Assembly: GCA_031259935.1 (NCBI GenBank)
Contig: JAIRKV010000293.1
Span: forward strand, 1 to 9,879
From: Prevotellaceae bacterium
GTDB taxonomy: Bacteria > Bacteroidota > Bacteroidia > Bacteroidales > UBA932
Direction: 5' to 3'
DNA length: 9,879 bases
Translations under genes and position numbers: made by a program
Notes under the pieces: model-generated
What the model was told of the DNA's origin: nothing
Databases searched by the model: none
What the model saw: only the letters and a program-made list of their open reading frames with translations
Part shown: positions 1 to 6,970 of the stretch, one piece after another
Position numbering within the stretch: position 1 is the first letter of the stretch
Layout: every line of letters starts with the position of its first letter

Positions 1-5
1 TATAT

Positions 6-13
6 TAACTTTG
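6..13 (+). promoter_or_regulatory. Putative -7 promoter box for the alpha-glucan operon
   Basis: TAACTTTG matches the Bacteroidota primary sigma -7 consensus TAnnTTTG exactly. It lies 68 nt upstream of the ATG at 82. The partner -33 TTTG element would fall before the first base of the window, so it cannot be tested. The stretch 1-81 has stops in the forward frames and no visible gene end, which fits an intergenic leader. The motif is short and AT-rich, so chance occurrence is possible. Confidence 0.45.
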
Positions 14-81
14 TGATTGTAAAAATAAAATGATGAAGTATATATTTATGAAAATATAATTTGCTAACAAATAATAAATCC

Positions 82-1356
82 ATGAAAATATTAATGTTTG
101 GTTGGGAATTTCCACCGCACATATCAGGAGGTTTAGGCACAGCATGTTACGGGCTTACAAAAGGTTTGATAAAAAACAATACCGAAATTTTGTTTGTTGT
201 TCCCAAAGCCTATGGAGATGAAGATACAAGCGCAGCGCGTTTTATAAATGCAAGCGACATTGAAACCACAGGAACTCAGGTAGAACTTGAAAAATTATGG
301 GGAAATATTTCGTTTATCCAGATAGATTCAAATCTTGTGCCTTATGTTGATGAAAAAGAATTTAACCTTTGCGCATCGATTGACAGAGTCGAAAAACGCG
401 AAAGTATTTTTAGGCATAAATACAGTTTTACAGGAAAATACGGAGCAAATCTCATGGAAGAAGTTGCACGTTATGCGCTTGTTGCGGCTACAATAGCACA
501 GAACAGCACATTTGATGTTATACATGCGCACGACTGGTTGACTTATGCAGCAGGAATAATGGCAAAACGCGTATCAAACAAACCGCTTGTAATACACGTA
601 CATGCAACCGAATTTGACCGTACGGGCGAAAATGTTAATCCAAGTGTTTTCAATATCGAGAAACAGGGAATGGAACATGCCGACAAAGTAATAACAGTAA
701 GCAATCTTACGCGCAATATAGTTATAAACAAATATGGAATTGATCCCCAAAAAGTAGAAACGGTTCACAACGCAGTTGATTTTCAGGGACGTGAGGAAAT
801 TGAAGTGAAACGCAATGTTAAAGATAAGATAATAACGTTTTTAGGAAGAATTACATATCAAAAAGGTCCTGAATATTTTATCGAAGCAGCATGCAAGGTT
901 ATGGAACGCTGCAATAATGTTCGTTTTGTGATGGCAGGCAGCGGCGATATGATGAAAAAAATGGTGCGACGAGTGGCAAAACGCGGAATGGGAACACGTT
1001 TTCATTTTACCGGATTTCTCAAAGGCGACGAAGTTCAACAAATGTTTGCATTAAGCGATGTTTATGTAATGCCTTCGGTTTCAGAGCCGTTTGGAATTTC
1101 GCCTCTCGAAGCAATGCGTTCGAATATTCCGGTTATCATATCGAAGCAGTCGGGCGTAAGCGAAGTGTTGAAATACGCTGTAAAAGTTGATTTTTGGGAT
1201 GTAGATGCTATGGCTGACTTAATGTACGGACTTGTTACATATCCATCACTATCCAAATTTTTTGTGCGTAACGGACAGGCGGAAGTAAACTCATTGAAAT
1301 GGGAAAATGCAGCAACAAAAATTCGAAAAATATACGATCAGGTAACAAATACATAA
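82..1356 (+). CDS. GT-B glycosyltransferase, glycogen/starch synthase-like
   Basis: This is a 424-aa cytoplasmic glycosyltransferase of GT-B fold (GT4/GT5-like), probably transferring glucose from a nucleotide sugar to a growing alpha-1,4-glucan. Seen: an N-terminal KILMFGWEFPPH segment with GGLG at residues 16-19, the sugar-nucleotide/acceptor loop typical of glycogen synthases; HAHDW at 148-152; LGRITYQKG at about 254-262 opening the second Rossmann domain; and the retaining-enzyme E-x7-E motif in SEPFGISPLE with Glu335 and Glu343. The ATG at 82 is preferred over an in-frame TTG at 61, because the protein then begins directly with the conserved first strand. It is shorter than classical GlgA (about 470-480 aa) and matches the short synthase paired with a GH57 gene in Bacteroides glycogen loci. 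It leads an operon, with the GH57 gene 43 nt downstream. Donor (ADP- or UDP-glucose) and product are inferred; another alpha-glucosyl transfer is possible. Confidence 0.85.
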   Translation: MKILMFGWEFPPHISGGLGTACYGLTKGLIKNNTEILFVVPKAYGDEDTSAARFINASDIETTGTQVELEKLWGNISFIQIDSNLVPYVDEKEFNLCASIDRVEKRESIFRHKYSFTGKYGANLMEEVARYALVAATIAQNSTFDVIHAHDWLTYAAGIMAKRVSNKPLVIHVHATEFDRTGENVNPSVFNIEKQGMEHADKVITVSNLTRNIVINKYGIDPQKVETVHNAVDFQGREEIEVKRNVKDKIITFLGRITYQKGPEYFIEAACKVMERCNNVRFVMAGSGDMMKKMVRRVAKRGMGTRFHFTGFLKGDEVQQMFALSDVYVMPSVSEPFGISPLEAMRSNIPVIISKQSGVSEVLKYAVKVDFWDVDAMADLMYGLVTYPSLSKFFVRNGQAEVNSLKWENAATKIRKIYDQVTNT

Positions 1357-1399
1357 AATAATTAACAATAAAAATATTAACATTCAAAATAATAAGGCT

Positions 1400-2740
1400 A
1401 TGAGAACAATTTGTTTATATTTTCAGGTTCACCAACCGTTCAGGCTAAAAAAATACCGTTTTTTCGATATCGGCAAAGATCATTTTTATTATGATGAATT
1501 TTTGAATAAATCAATACTTCGCAAAGTAGCCGAAAAATGTTATCTGCCTGCAAATCAACTTATGCTCGACTTGATAAAAACATACGGGAAACAATTCAAA
1601 ATTGCATACTCGCTGTCGGGAATCGTAATCGAACAGTTTGAACAATATGCGCCCGAAGTTATAGAAAGTTTCAAAAAACTTGCAAAAACAGGCTGTGTGG
1701 AATTTTTAGGCGAAACATATTCACACTCGCTTGCAGCATTGCAAATTCACAATGAATTTGAAAAACAGGTAAAATTGCATACTAATCTTATACGCAAACA
1801 CTTCGGACAAAAACCGACAGTATTTCGCAATACCGAACTGATTTATTCCGACGATACGGGCAAACGCGTTGCCAACCTTGGCTTCAAAGCAATGCTTACC
1901 GAAGGCGCAAAACATATTCTCGGCTGGCGAAGTCCTAATTTCTTATATACAAATGCCATTGAACCGCGATTGAAAATATTGCTGAAAAATTTCCGCATGA
2001 GCGATGATATTGCATTTCGTTTTTCCGACAAAAATTGGGATGAATGGCCATTAAATGCCGAAAAATATGTGAAATGGCTCAATGATATTGATGAAAAAGA
2101 TGAAATCGTGAATTTATTTATGGATTACGAAACATTTGGTGAACATCAAAGTAAAGAAACAGGAATTTTTGAATTTTTACGCGAATTGCCAAACAGAATT
2201 TTTGCAAACAGTAACTTTGAATTTAAAACGCCATGCGAAGCAGCCGAAAAACATCAGCCTGTTTCGCCAATACATGTGCAGTATCCAATATCGTGGGCTG
2301 ACGAAGAACGCGACCTGAGCGCATGGCTCGGCAATGAAATGCAGGACGAAGCGTATTCTAAAATATATCAACTGTGCAAAAAAGTTTTGGAAACAAAAGA
2401 CGAAAATCTGATAAAAACATGGCGTTCACTGCAAACAAGCGACCATTTTTATTACATGTGTACAAAATGGTTTTCGGATGGAGATGTTCATATTTATTTC
2501 AATCCGTACGATACTCCTTATGAGGCATTTATAAATTACATGAACGTAGTGAGCGATTTTGAAATATTAGTAGACAAAACACTCGAAGATTTAAAAACCG
2601 CAAGAAAATTATCAGTCAAATCTTCTGTCAAAAAAGTTGAAACCAAAACAGAAAAAACTGCGGTAACAGCAAAAAAAACCGCAACAAAACCGGCATCTGC
2701 CGCTAAAAAAGTCGATAAAAAAACAAAAATGAAAAAATAA
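1400..2740 (+). CDS. GH57 family alpha-amylase / alpha-glucan transferase
   Basis: A 446-aa glycoside hydrolase family 57 enzyme, expected to cleave or transfer alpha-1,4/1,6-glucan chains with retention of configuration. No signal peptide is visible, so it is cytoplasmic. GH57 landmarks in order: HQPF at 11-14 (region 1), VEFLGE at 100-105 (region 2), FRNTELIYSDD at about 142-152 with Glu146 as the likely nucleophile (region 3), and MDYETFGEH at 241-249 with Asp242 as the likely acid/base (region 4). The catalytic body ends near residue 403. Residues 404-446 form a low-complexity tail rich in Lys, Ala and Thr, like a histone-H1 tail and not part of the GH57 fold. The gene follows the glycosyltransferase by 43 nt without an obvious promoter and ends 1 nt before the lipoprotein gene. 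Family assignment is firm; whether it is amylase, 4-alpha-glucanotransferase or branching enzyme cannot be decided from sequence alone. Confidence 0.9.
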   Translation: MRTICLYFQVHQPFRLKKYRFFDIGKDHFYYDEFLNKSILRKVAEKCYLPANQLMLDLIKTYGKQFKIAYSLSGIVIEQFEQYAPEVIESFKKLAKTGCVEFLGETYSHSLAALQIHNEFEKQVKLHTNLIRKHFGQKPTVFRNTELIYSDDTGKRVANLGFKAMLTEGAKHILGWRSPNFLYTNAIEPRLKILLKNFRMSDDIAFRFSDKNWDEWPLNAEKYVKWLNDIDEKDEIVNLFMDYETFGEHQSKETGIFEFLRELPNRIFANSNFEFKTPCEAAEKHQPVSPIHVQYPISWADEERDLSAWLGNEMQDEAYSKIYQLCKKVLETKDENLIKTWRSLQTSDHFYYMCTKWFSDGDVHIYFNPYDTPYEAFINYMNVVSDFEILVDKTLEDLKTARKLSVKSSVKKVETKTEKTAVTAKKTATKPASAAKKVDKKTKMKK

Positions 2741-2741
2741 A

Positions 2742-3857
2742 ATGAAAAAACTGTTATTTATTCTGTTGGCATTAAGCCTGTTTGCCTGTAAAAGCAATAA
2801 AAAGGAAACGCAGGAACTCGAATTTGCTTATCAGGAAAAAGAAATCAAACCCGAAATGTATTACTCGGAAGATGTAACATTTACAAACGAAAAAGAAAAC
2901 TTTACGCTTGCAGGAACTTTAACTTTGCCTTCGCGCGAAGGAACTTTTCCTGCGGCAGTATTGATTACGGGAAGCGGCACACAAAACCGAAACGAGGAAA
3001 TAATGGGACACAAACCATTTCTTGTTTTAGCCGACCACCTTACGCGTAATGGAATTGCCGTATTGCGTTTCGACGACAGAGGCGCCGGTGAATCAAAAGG
3101 ATACAATCCCGATGCAACTACGGAAAATTTTGCCGATGATGTCGAAGCGGCTGTGAATTATCTTTTGTCGCGCAACGAAATCGACAAAACAAAAACAGGA
3201 TTAATCGGACACAGCGAAGGTGGAATTATTGCGCCAATGCTTGCAGCAAAATCAAATGATATTGCATTTATCGTTTTGCTTGCAGGTCCGGGTATTCAAG
3301 GCAAAGATTTACTGCTAATGCAGACGGCGCTCATTGCAAAAGCAATGAGAACAAACGACAGCATAATAGAAAAATCAACTGCTGTGAACAAACATCTGTA
3401 TGAACTTGTATGCAACATCGATGACCCCGAAGAACGTGAAAAACAGGCAACCGAATATATAAAACATTACCTGTCCGAAATTCCACCTGCACTGAAAGGC
3501 GGTAAAACGGATGAAGAACTTGTTGCGGGATTACTGAAAGAAATAAATAATCCGTTTATAGTATATTTACTGCGCTACAATCCTGCACCGACGCTGGAAA
3601 AAGTGAAATGTCCCGTGCTGGCTCTGAACGGAAGTAAAGATTTACAGGTTCCGTCGAAAGTGAATTTGGATGCTGTAAAAACTGCGCTCGAAAAAGGCGG
3701 AAATACGGATTTTACAGTGAAAGAATTAGACGGATTAAATCATCTTTTTCAGGAATGTGATACAGGTTCGCCAATGGAATATGGAACGATTAAACAAACT
3801 TTTTCGCCTGTTGCATTAAACGAAATTTCAAAATGGATACTTGATAAAGTGAAATAA
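2742..3857 (+). CDS. Alpha/beta-hydrolase lipoprotein (serine esterase/peptidase-like)
   Basis: A 371-aa exported hydrolase. The N-terminus is a lipoprotein signal: MKK, a hydrophobic run, then LFAC with the lipidated Cys at 16, so the mature protein is membrane-anchored in the envelope. The fold is alpha/beta-hydrolase: ITGSGTQNR at about 75-83 (oxyanion region), RFDDRGAGES at 109-118, nucleophile elbow GHSEGG with Ser158, Asp300 in NGSKDLQVP, and His334 in DGLNHLF, giving a complete Ser-Asp-His triad. Such proteins are often annotated as dienelactone-hydrolase- or S9-peptidase-like; natural substrates are usually carboxyl or acetyl esters or peptides, and none can be named here. The ATG comes 1 nt after the GH57 stop, so translational coupling is likely, with an A-rich rather than Shine-Dalgarno context. 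An envelope hydrolase linked to cytoplasmic alpha-glucan enzymes is unexpected. Confidence 0.85.
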   Translation: MKKLLFILLALSLFACKSNKKETQELEFAYQEKEIKPEMYYSEDVTFTNEKENFTLAGTLTLPSREGTFPAAVLITGSGTQNRNEEIMGHKPFLVLADHLTRNGIAVLRFDDRGAGESKGYNPDATTENFADDVEAAVNYLLSRNEIDKTKTGLIGHSEGGIIAPMLAAKSNDIAFIVLLAGPGIQGKDLLLMQTALIAKAMRTNDSIIEKSTAVNKHLYELVCNIDDPEEREKQATEYIKHYLSEIPPALKGGKTDEELVAGLLKEINNPFIVYLLRYNPAPTLEKVKCPVLALNGSKDLQVPSKVNLDAVKTALEKGGNTDFTVKELDGLNHLFQECDTGSPMEYGTIKQTFSPVALNEISKWILDKVK

Positions 3858-3906
3858 TCCCGAAAAAACATTTTTTGACTGTTTACTGAAAAAAGACACA
3901 CGACAG

Positions 3907-3940
3907 AATGATTTTATCCTGATTATTCCATCATTTTTTT
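3907..3940 (+). terminator. Weak candidate terminator after the alpha-glucan operon
   Basis: AATGAT at 3907-3912 can pair with ATCATT at 3930-3935, followed directly by five more T residues to 3940. The stem is only 6 bp, AU-rich, and the loop is 17 nt, so it is a poor intrinsic terminator. No better one is visible between the hydrolase stop and the next promoter. Confidence 0.25.
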
Positions 3941-3960
3941 ATAAAATTATCATAAAATTT

Positions 3961-3990
3961 TTTGTTTTTCAATAATTTTTTATAACTTTA
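3961..3990 (+). promoter_or_regulatory. Putative promoter of the radical SAM gene
   Basis: TTTG at 3961-3964 resembles the Bacteroidota -33 element. TAACTTTA at 3983-3990 matches the -7 consensus TAnnTTTG at all but the last base. The spacer is 18 nt, one short of the usual 19-21. A start site near 3997 would leave a leader of about 25 nt before the ATG at 4023. Position in the 165-nt gap after the preceding operon supports it. Confidence 0.45.
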
Positions 3991-4022
3991 CCGCAATTAG
4001 TAACCATTAACGCTAAATAATT

Positions 4023-5348
4023 ATGGAAAAAGTTATAAGATCATATTCGCTGCATAATTTCAAAAATATTCCTCAAATATCTCGTCTGTCGGATGAACTC
4101 GTTAGAGATATAGAAATTGTTGGACGGGTTTTACCTTTCAAAACAAACAATTACGTTGTAAACGAACTGATTGACTGGGACAGTGTAAATACGGATCCTG
4201 TATTTACGCTCAACTTTCCTCGTCGCGAAATGTTAAGAAAACGGCATTATGACGTTGTTAAAAGACTTTTGGATGAAAATGCCGACAGACATGTAATAGA
4301 CGAAGTTGTGAAACGAATACGCCTGACGCTTAATCCCAATCCTGCCGGACAGGAACACAATGTTCCGTATCTTGGCGAGATAAGATTAAAAGGTATTCAG
4401 CACAAATATCCCGAAACTATCCTGTTTTTTCCAAGTCAGGGACAAACCTGTCATGCGTATTGTACGTTTTGTTTCCGCTGGCCTCAATTTTCAGGAATGA
4501 CCGAGTTTAAATTTGCAATGAAAGAAGCCGATTTACTGTTGAAATACCTTAAAGCACACAAAGAAGTAACCGATATTTTATTCACCGGCGGCGACCCGAT
4601 GGTGATGTCGGCAGAAATGCTGACAATGTATATTCAGCCTTTATTTCAAAAAGAATTTAATCATATTCATACCATACGCATAGGAACAAAATCGCTTAGT
4701 TATCACCCTTACCGCTATATCAGCGATAAAGACAGCGACAGCATTATCAGATTGTTCGAGCAGATAAACGCATCAGGAAAAAATCTTTCGATACAGGCAC
4801 ATTTTAATCATCCCGTAGAATTATCTACAAACGCCGTACAGCAAGCCATCAAACGAATAAGAAATACGGGCGCACAGATAAGAACGCAATCTCCCGTATT
4901 GAATCATATCAACGACAAGCCCGAACTCTGGTCGCAACTTTGGCGCAGGCAGGTAGATCTGGGATGTATTCCGTATTACATGTTTATTCCGCGCGACACG
5001 GGAGCTAAACATTATTTTGAATTACCTTTGGAAAAATGCTGGGAAATATACAGAAAAGCATATCGCAATGTCAGCGGAATTTGCCGAACAGTGCGCGGTC
5101 CAAGCATGAGCGACCTGGCAGGAAAAATACAGATTCTGGGAATTCAGGAAGTTAAAGGCGAAAAGATTTTTGTTCTCCGCTTTTTGCAGGGTCGAAATCC
5201 CAAATGGGTTGATATTCCGTTCTTTGCCGAATACAATTCAAAAGCAACATGGTTTAATCAATTGAAACCGGCTTTTGGCGAAGAACATTTCTTTTTTGAA
5301 AAACAGCAGTGCAATTTACACTCAAAAGGCGATTTGCTGTTTGAATAG
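4023..5348 (+). CDS. KamA-family radical SAM protein (lysine 2,3-aminomutase-like)
   Basis: A 441-aa cytoplasmic radical SAM enzyme of the lysine 2,3-aminomutase/KamA family, which migrates amino groups using a 4Fe-4S cluster, SAM and PLP. Seen: cluster motif CHAYCTFC with Cys143, Cys147 and Cys150, followed by Phe-Arg152, where lysine aminomutase has its substrate-carboxylate Arg134; the SAM-binding GGDP at 189-192; RTQSPVLNHIND at 287-298, equivalent to the QS...ND strand of the family; and PRDTG with Asp325. The usual PLP motif PGGGGK is replaced by GPSMSDLAGK ending in Lys368. Lys368 is 43 residues after Asp325, close to the 44 between Asp293 and Lys337 in the clostridial enzyme, so it is the likely PLP lysine. 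The second amine-binding Asp is not in its usual place. The substrate may therefore not be free lysine. No partner acetyltransferase or EF-P gene lies beside it. It appears monocistronic. Confidence 0.85.
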   Translation: MEKVIRSYSLHNFKNIPQISRLSDELVRDIEIVGRVLPFKTNNYVVNELIDWDSVNTDPVFTLNFPRREMLRKRHYDVVKRLLDENADRHVIDEVVKRIRLTLNPNPAGQEHNVPYLGEIRLKGIQHKYPETILFFPSQGQTCHAYCTFCFRWPQFSGMTEFKFAMKEADLLLKYLKAHKEVTDILFTGGDPMVMSAEMLTMYIQPLFQKEFNHIHTIRIGTKSLSYHPYRYISDKDSDSIIRLFEQINASGKNLSIQAHFNHPVELSTNAVQQAIKRIRNTGAQIRTQSPVLNHINDKPELWSQLWRRQVDLGCIPYYMFIPRDTGAKHYFELPLEKCWEIYRKAYRNVSGICRTVRGPSMSDLAGKIQILGIQEVKGEKIFVLRFLQGRNPKWVDIPFFAEYNSKATWFNQLKPAFGEEHFFFEKQQCNLHSKGDLLFE

Positions 5349-5441
5349 AAATGATATATGCTTTGTTGTGGTAAAAATGTTAAATAGTCATTCCTTAATA
5401 AGTGGTGAAATCATTTATTATAAATACAACTGACATTTAAT

Positions 5442-5644
5442 AATTTAAAGATTTAAACATTTAAAATTTAAAGAATAAAGCGTCATTGCGAGGGCGTCAG
5501 CCCGAAATAATCCAGAAGATTTTTTCCATTTTTTCTCTGTTTATTTTTTCTGGATTGCGAGGCGTTCCGCCTCGCAATGACGTTTTATTTTTCTTTTACC
5601 TCTATATTATTCTTTAAATCTTTAAATTATTAAATCTTTAAATT
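5442..5644. repeat. Nested inverted-repeat (MITE/REP-like) element
   Basis: About 203 bp with mirrored architecture. The outer left arm has 8-bp units AATTTAAA, GATTTAAA, CATTTAAA (5442-5465). The outer right arm has four units of the opposite orientation, such as TTTAAATC (5613-5644). Next inward, ATTTAAAGAATAA (5466-5478) pairs with TTATTCTTTAAAT (5607-5619). CGTCATTGCGAGG (5481-5493) pairs perfectly with CCTCGCAATGACG (5570-5582). AATCCAGAA (5509-5517) pairs with TTCTGGATT (5548-5556). Local hairpins sit inside: GGGC-GTCA-GCCC (5492-5503) and an 11-bp stem at 5554-5578. No coding capacity. The CGTCATTGCGAG...CAATCCAG text is a type of interspersed repeat I associate with Bacteroidota and some other bacteria. 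A related degenerate copy lies at 9298-9420. Confidence 0.85.
5554..5597 (+). terminator. Hairpin plus T-rich tract, likely terminator of the radical SAM gene
   Basis: ATTGCGAGGCG (5554-5564), loop TTC, and CGCCTCGCAAT (5568-5578) form a perfect 11-bp GC-rich stem. On the + strand it is followed by GACG and a T-rich run to 5597 (TTTTATTTTTCTTTT). On the - strand the stem is followed by A-rich sequence, so it should terminate + strand transcription only. It is part of the repeat element, about 200 nt after the radical SAM stop. Function as a terminator is inferred. Confidence 0.5.
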
Positions 5645-5661
5645 TCTAAATATTTTCCGGT

Positions 5662-6759
5662 TTACAGGTCGTAATCGTACCATTTATTACGGCTACTGCC
5701 GAAAATAACGGCAACGGAAAGCCTGTACGTATTGTCGATAAGCGTATTGCGATTGCCGGTTACAAAGAGATATGATGCGGCAAAATCCAGATTTTTGTAT
5801 TTTATGCCTGCGCCGAAAGTAAGATATGAATTATTACTTGCTGTTTTTGATTCGTGATGATAGCCTGTGCGTAACAGTATCAGTTTTTTATACGAATATT
5901 CGACGCCAAAAATACATGCCGTTTTCGACAGGTCGCTTGCAATGCCGTGCACAGCAGCCGATATTACCGACGAGTTTAGATATTTGTAGTTGCCAGGCAC
6001 AAGCGATTTGTGAAATTCAATCACGGGCGATAAATAATTAATATCATTAAAATTAAAAGTTATGCGCGCTCCAAATTTGATATTCATTGGCAAAAAATAA
6101 CCTGCGCTGTCCGAAATATTTACTTTGTTTCCCAGATTTGAAACCGTTACGCCGAATGCCATTTCGGATTTGGGCGCAAACGAAAAGTCTACAGGTTTTT
6201 GATAAAAAAATGCAATATCAGCGGCAATATTCGATGTGTGGTCTATCACGGGATTTATATTTTGCAGCGCTATTTTTGTCGAATTTATGTATCTAAAAGT
6301 TATTGCTCCCGACAGGTTTTTGCCAAGCCGCCGCGAATACGAAATATCAAGTGCAAATTCATTCGGGCGCGCCGTTTGCAGAAATTCGTAATTGTCGGTA
6401 TAAAACTCAATGTTTCCAAGCGAAAAAAATCTTATTGATGCGCCAATCGCTTCGTTGCCGTTATATTTATAAAATCCCGACAGGTAGGTTATGTAAATGT
6501 CGCTTGTTGCCGCTTTCAGCCATGGCGTGTACGACAGCGCCACGCCGCCGTCGTGCTGCGAAAAAATGTATTTTGCGGCATTCCAGTGTTGAGCGTTTGC
6601 ATCGGCGGATGTTGCCACGCCTGCATCGCCAAGCGACGCCGAACGCGCATCGGGCGCAATGGTAAGCGTATTCAGCGCAGGCATTAATTCCTGTGCATAT
6701 GTTTGCGTCGGTAATATTATGAACAGTATTAATATGATATTTTTTATTCTCAATTTCAT
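5662..6759 (-). CDS. porV: PorV-family outer-membrane protein of the type IX secretion system
   Basis: A 365-aa exported beta-barrel protein of the FadL-like PorV/LptO family. PorV works in type IX secretion: it shuttles cargo with the C-terminal sorting domain from the SprA/Sov translocon to the PorU attachment complex. Seen: a signal peptide over residues 1-22 (MKLRIKN, hydrophobic core, TYA before the likely cut), then the family signature APDARSASLGDAGVATSADA at about 35-54, HWNAAKY near 58-64, SYTPWL, YLSGFYK, IGASIRFFSLG and ALDISYSRRLG. Alternating beta strands continue to a C-terminal strand near SVAVIFG. The start at 6759 is chosen over an in-frame ATG at 6786: the shorter form begins directly with a signal peptide, and a promoter box overlaps the longer start. 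porU, often the neighbour, is absent here. It could be a paralogue of the main PorV; the family call is strong. Confidence 0.85.
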   Translation of the reverse strand: MKLRIKNIILILFIILPTQTYAQELMPALNTLTIAPDARSASLGDAGVATSADANAQHWNAAKYIFSQHDGGVALSYTPWLKAATSDIYITYLSGFYKYNGNEAIGASIRFFSLGNIEFYTDNYEFLQTARPNEFALDISYSRRLGKNLSGAITFRYINSTKIALQNINPVIDHTSNIAADIAFFYQKPVDFSFAPKSEMAFGVTVSNLGNKVNISDSAGYFLPMNIKFGARITFNFNDINYLSPVIEFHKSLVPGNYKYLNSSVISAAVHGIASDLSKTACIFGVEYSYKKLILLRTGYHHESKTASNNSYLTFGAGIKYKNLDFAASYLFVTGNRNTLIDNTYRLSVAVIFGSSRNKWYDYDL

Positions 6760-6783
6760 TATACAAAAGATAAATTCAACATG

Positions 6784-6791
6784 CAAATATA
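6784..6791 (-). promoter_or_regulatory. Putative -7 promoter box for porV
   Basis: Read on the - strand this is TATATTTG, an exact TAnnTTTG match, 24 nt upstream of the ATG at 6759. Transcription would start near 6777, downstream of the alternative ATG at 6786, which therefore could not be used. A second exact match, TAAATTTG, lies at 6805-6812. Neither has a TTTG element at the standard -33 spacing. Confidence 0.5.
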
Positions 6792-6804
6792 ATTTTTAAT
6801 TTTG

Positions 6805-6812
6805 CAAATTTA
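6805..6812 (-). promoter_or_regulatory. Second possible -7 box upstream of porV
   Basis: TAAATTTG on the - strand matches TAnnTTTG exactly and lies just after the T tract of the candidate nucleotidase terminator. Use of this box would place the start site near 6798 and include both porV ATG codons. I see no TTTG at -33. It may be a chance match in AT-rich DNA. Confidence 0.3.
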
Positions 6813-6813
6813 G

Positions 6814-6850
6814 AAAAAAATCATCGGGAAAATAAAAATCCGATTTTCCC
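6814..6850 (-). terminator. Candidate terminator of the nucleotidase operon
   Basis: On the - strand GGGAAAAT (6850-6843) pairs perfectly with ATTTTCCC (6833-6826) across a 9-nt loop. Five nt later comes a run of seven T residues (6820-6814). It lies about 120 nt after the nucleotidase stop and directly before the porV promoter boxes. The 8-bp stem with three G-C pairs is modest, but position and polarity fit. Confidence 0.45.
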
Positions 6851-6970
6851 TGCGCCCGCCATTTTCCCTGTCGTGCCGAACGGGTTTACCGGCAGGCGCT
6901 CATTAATAACGGAAAAAAATCATTTGTCGACAATAAATTACCGACAGTTTAAGTTGCCGACGGGCAAGGT

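Larger units (their letters stand above)
5349..5661. other. Gene-free convergent junction holding a repeat element
   Basis: This 313-nt gap separates the + strand radical SAM gene from the - strand porV gene. The first 90 nt (5349-5440) are AT-rich with nothing recognisable. The rest is occupied by a nested inverted-repeat element, listed separately. No start-to-stop reading frame with family features, tRNA or promoter box is visible. Confidence 0.8.

Noticed and set aside
61..81. In-frame TTG start giving seven extra residues on the glycosyltransferase
   Set aside because: The ATG at 82 begins directly at the conserved first beta strand; the extra residues resemble no part of the family.
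6303..6665. 120-aa open frame on the + strand inside porV
   Set aside because: It is antisense to a well-supported gene, rich in Arg and Cys with no domain pattern, and explained by the local composition of porV. The 99-aa - strand frame at 6467-6766 is a similar shadow.
6760..6786. Upstream ATG at 6786 extending PorV by nine residues
   Set aside because: It places a non-basic, partly hydrophobic stretch before a normal signal peptide, and a -7 promoter box overlaps it.
6861..6970. Short GC-rich inverted fragments (TGCCG...CGGCA) between nucleotidase and porV
   Set aside because: Stems are about 5 bp with an 11-nt loop and no second copy or T tract, so they are not distinguishable from chance.
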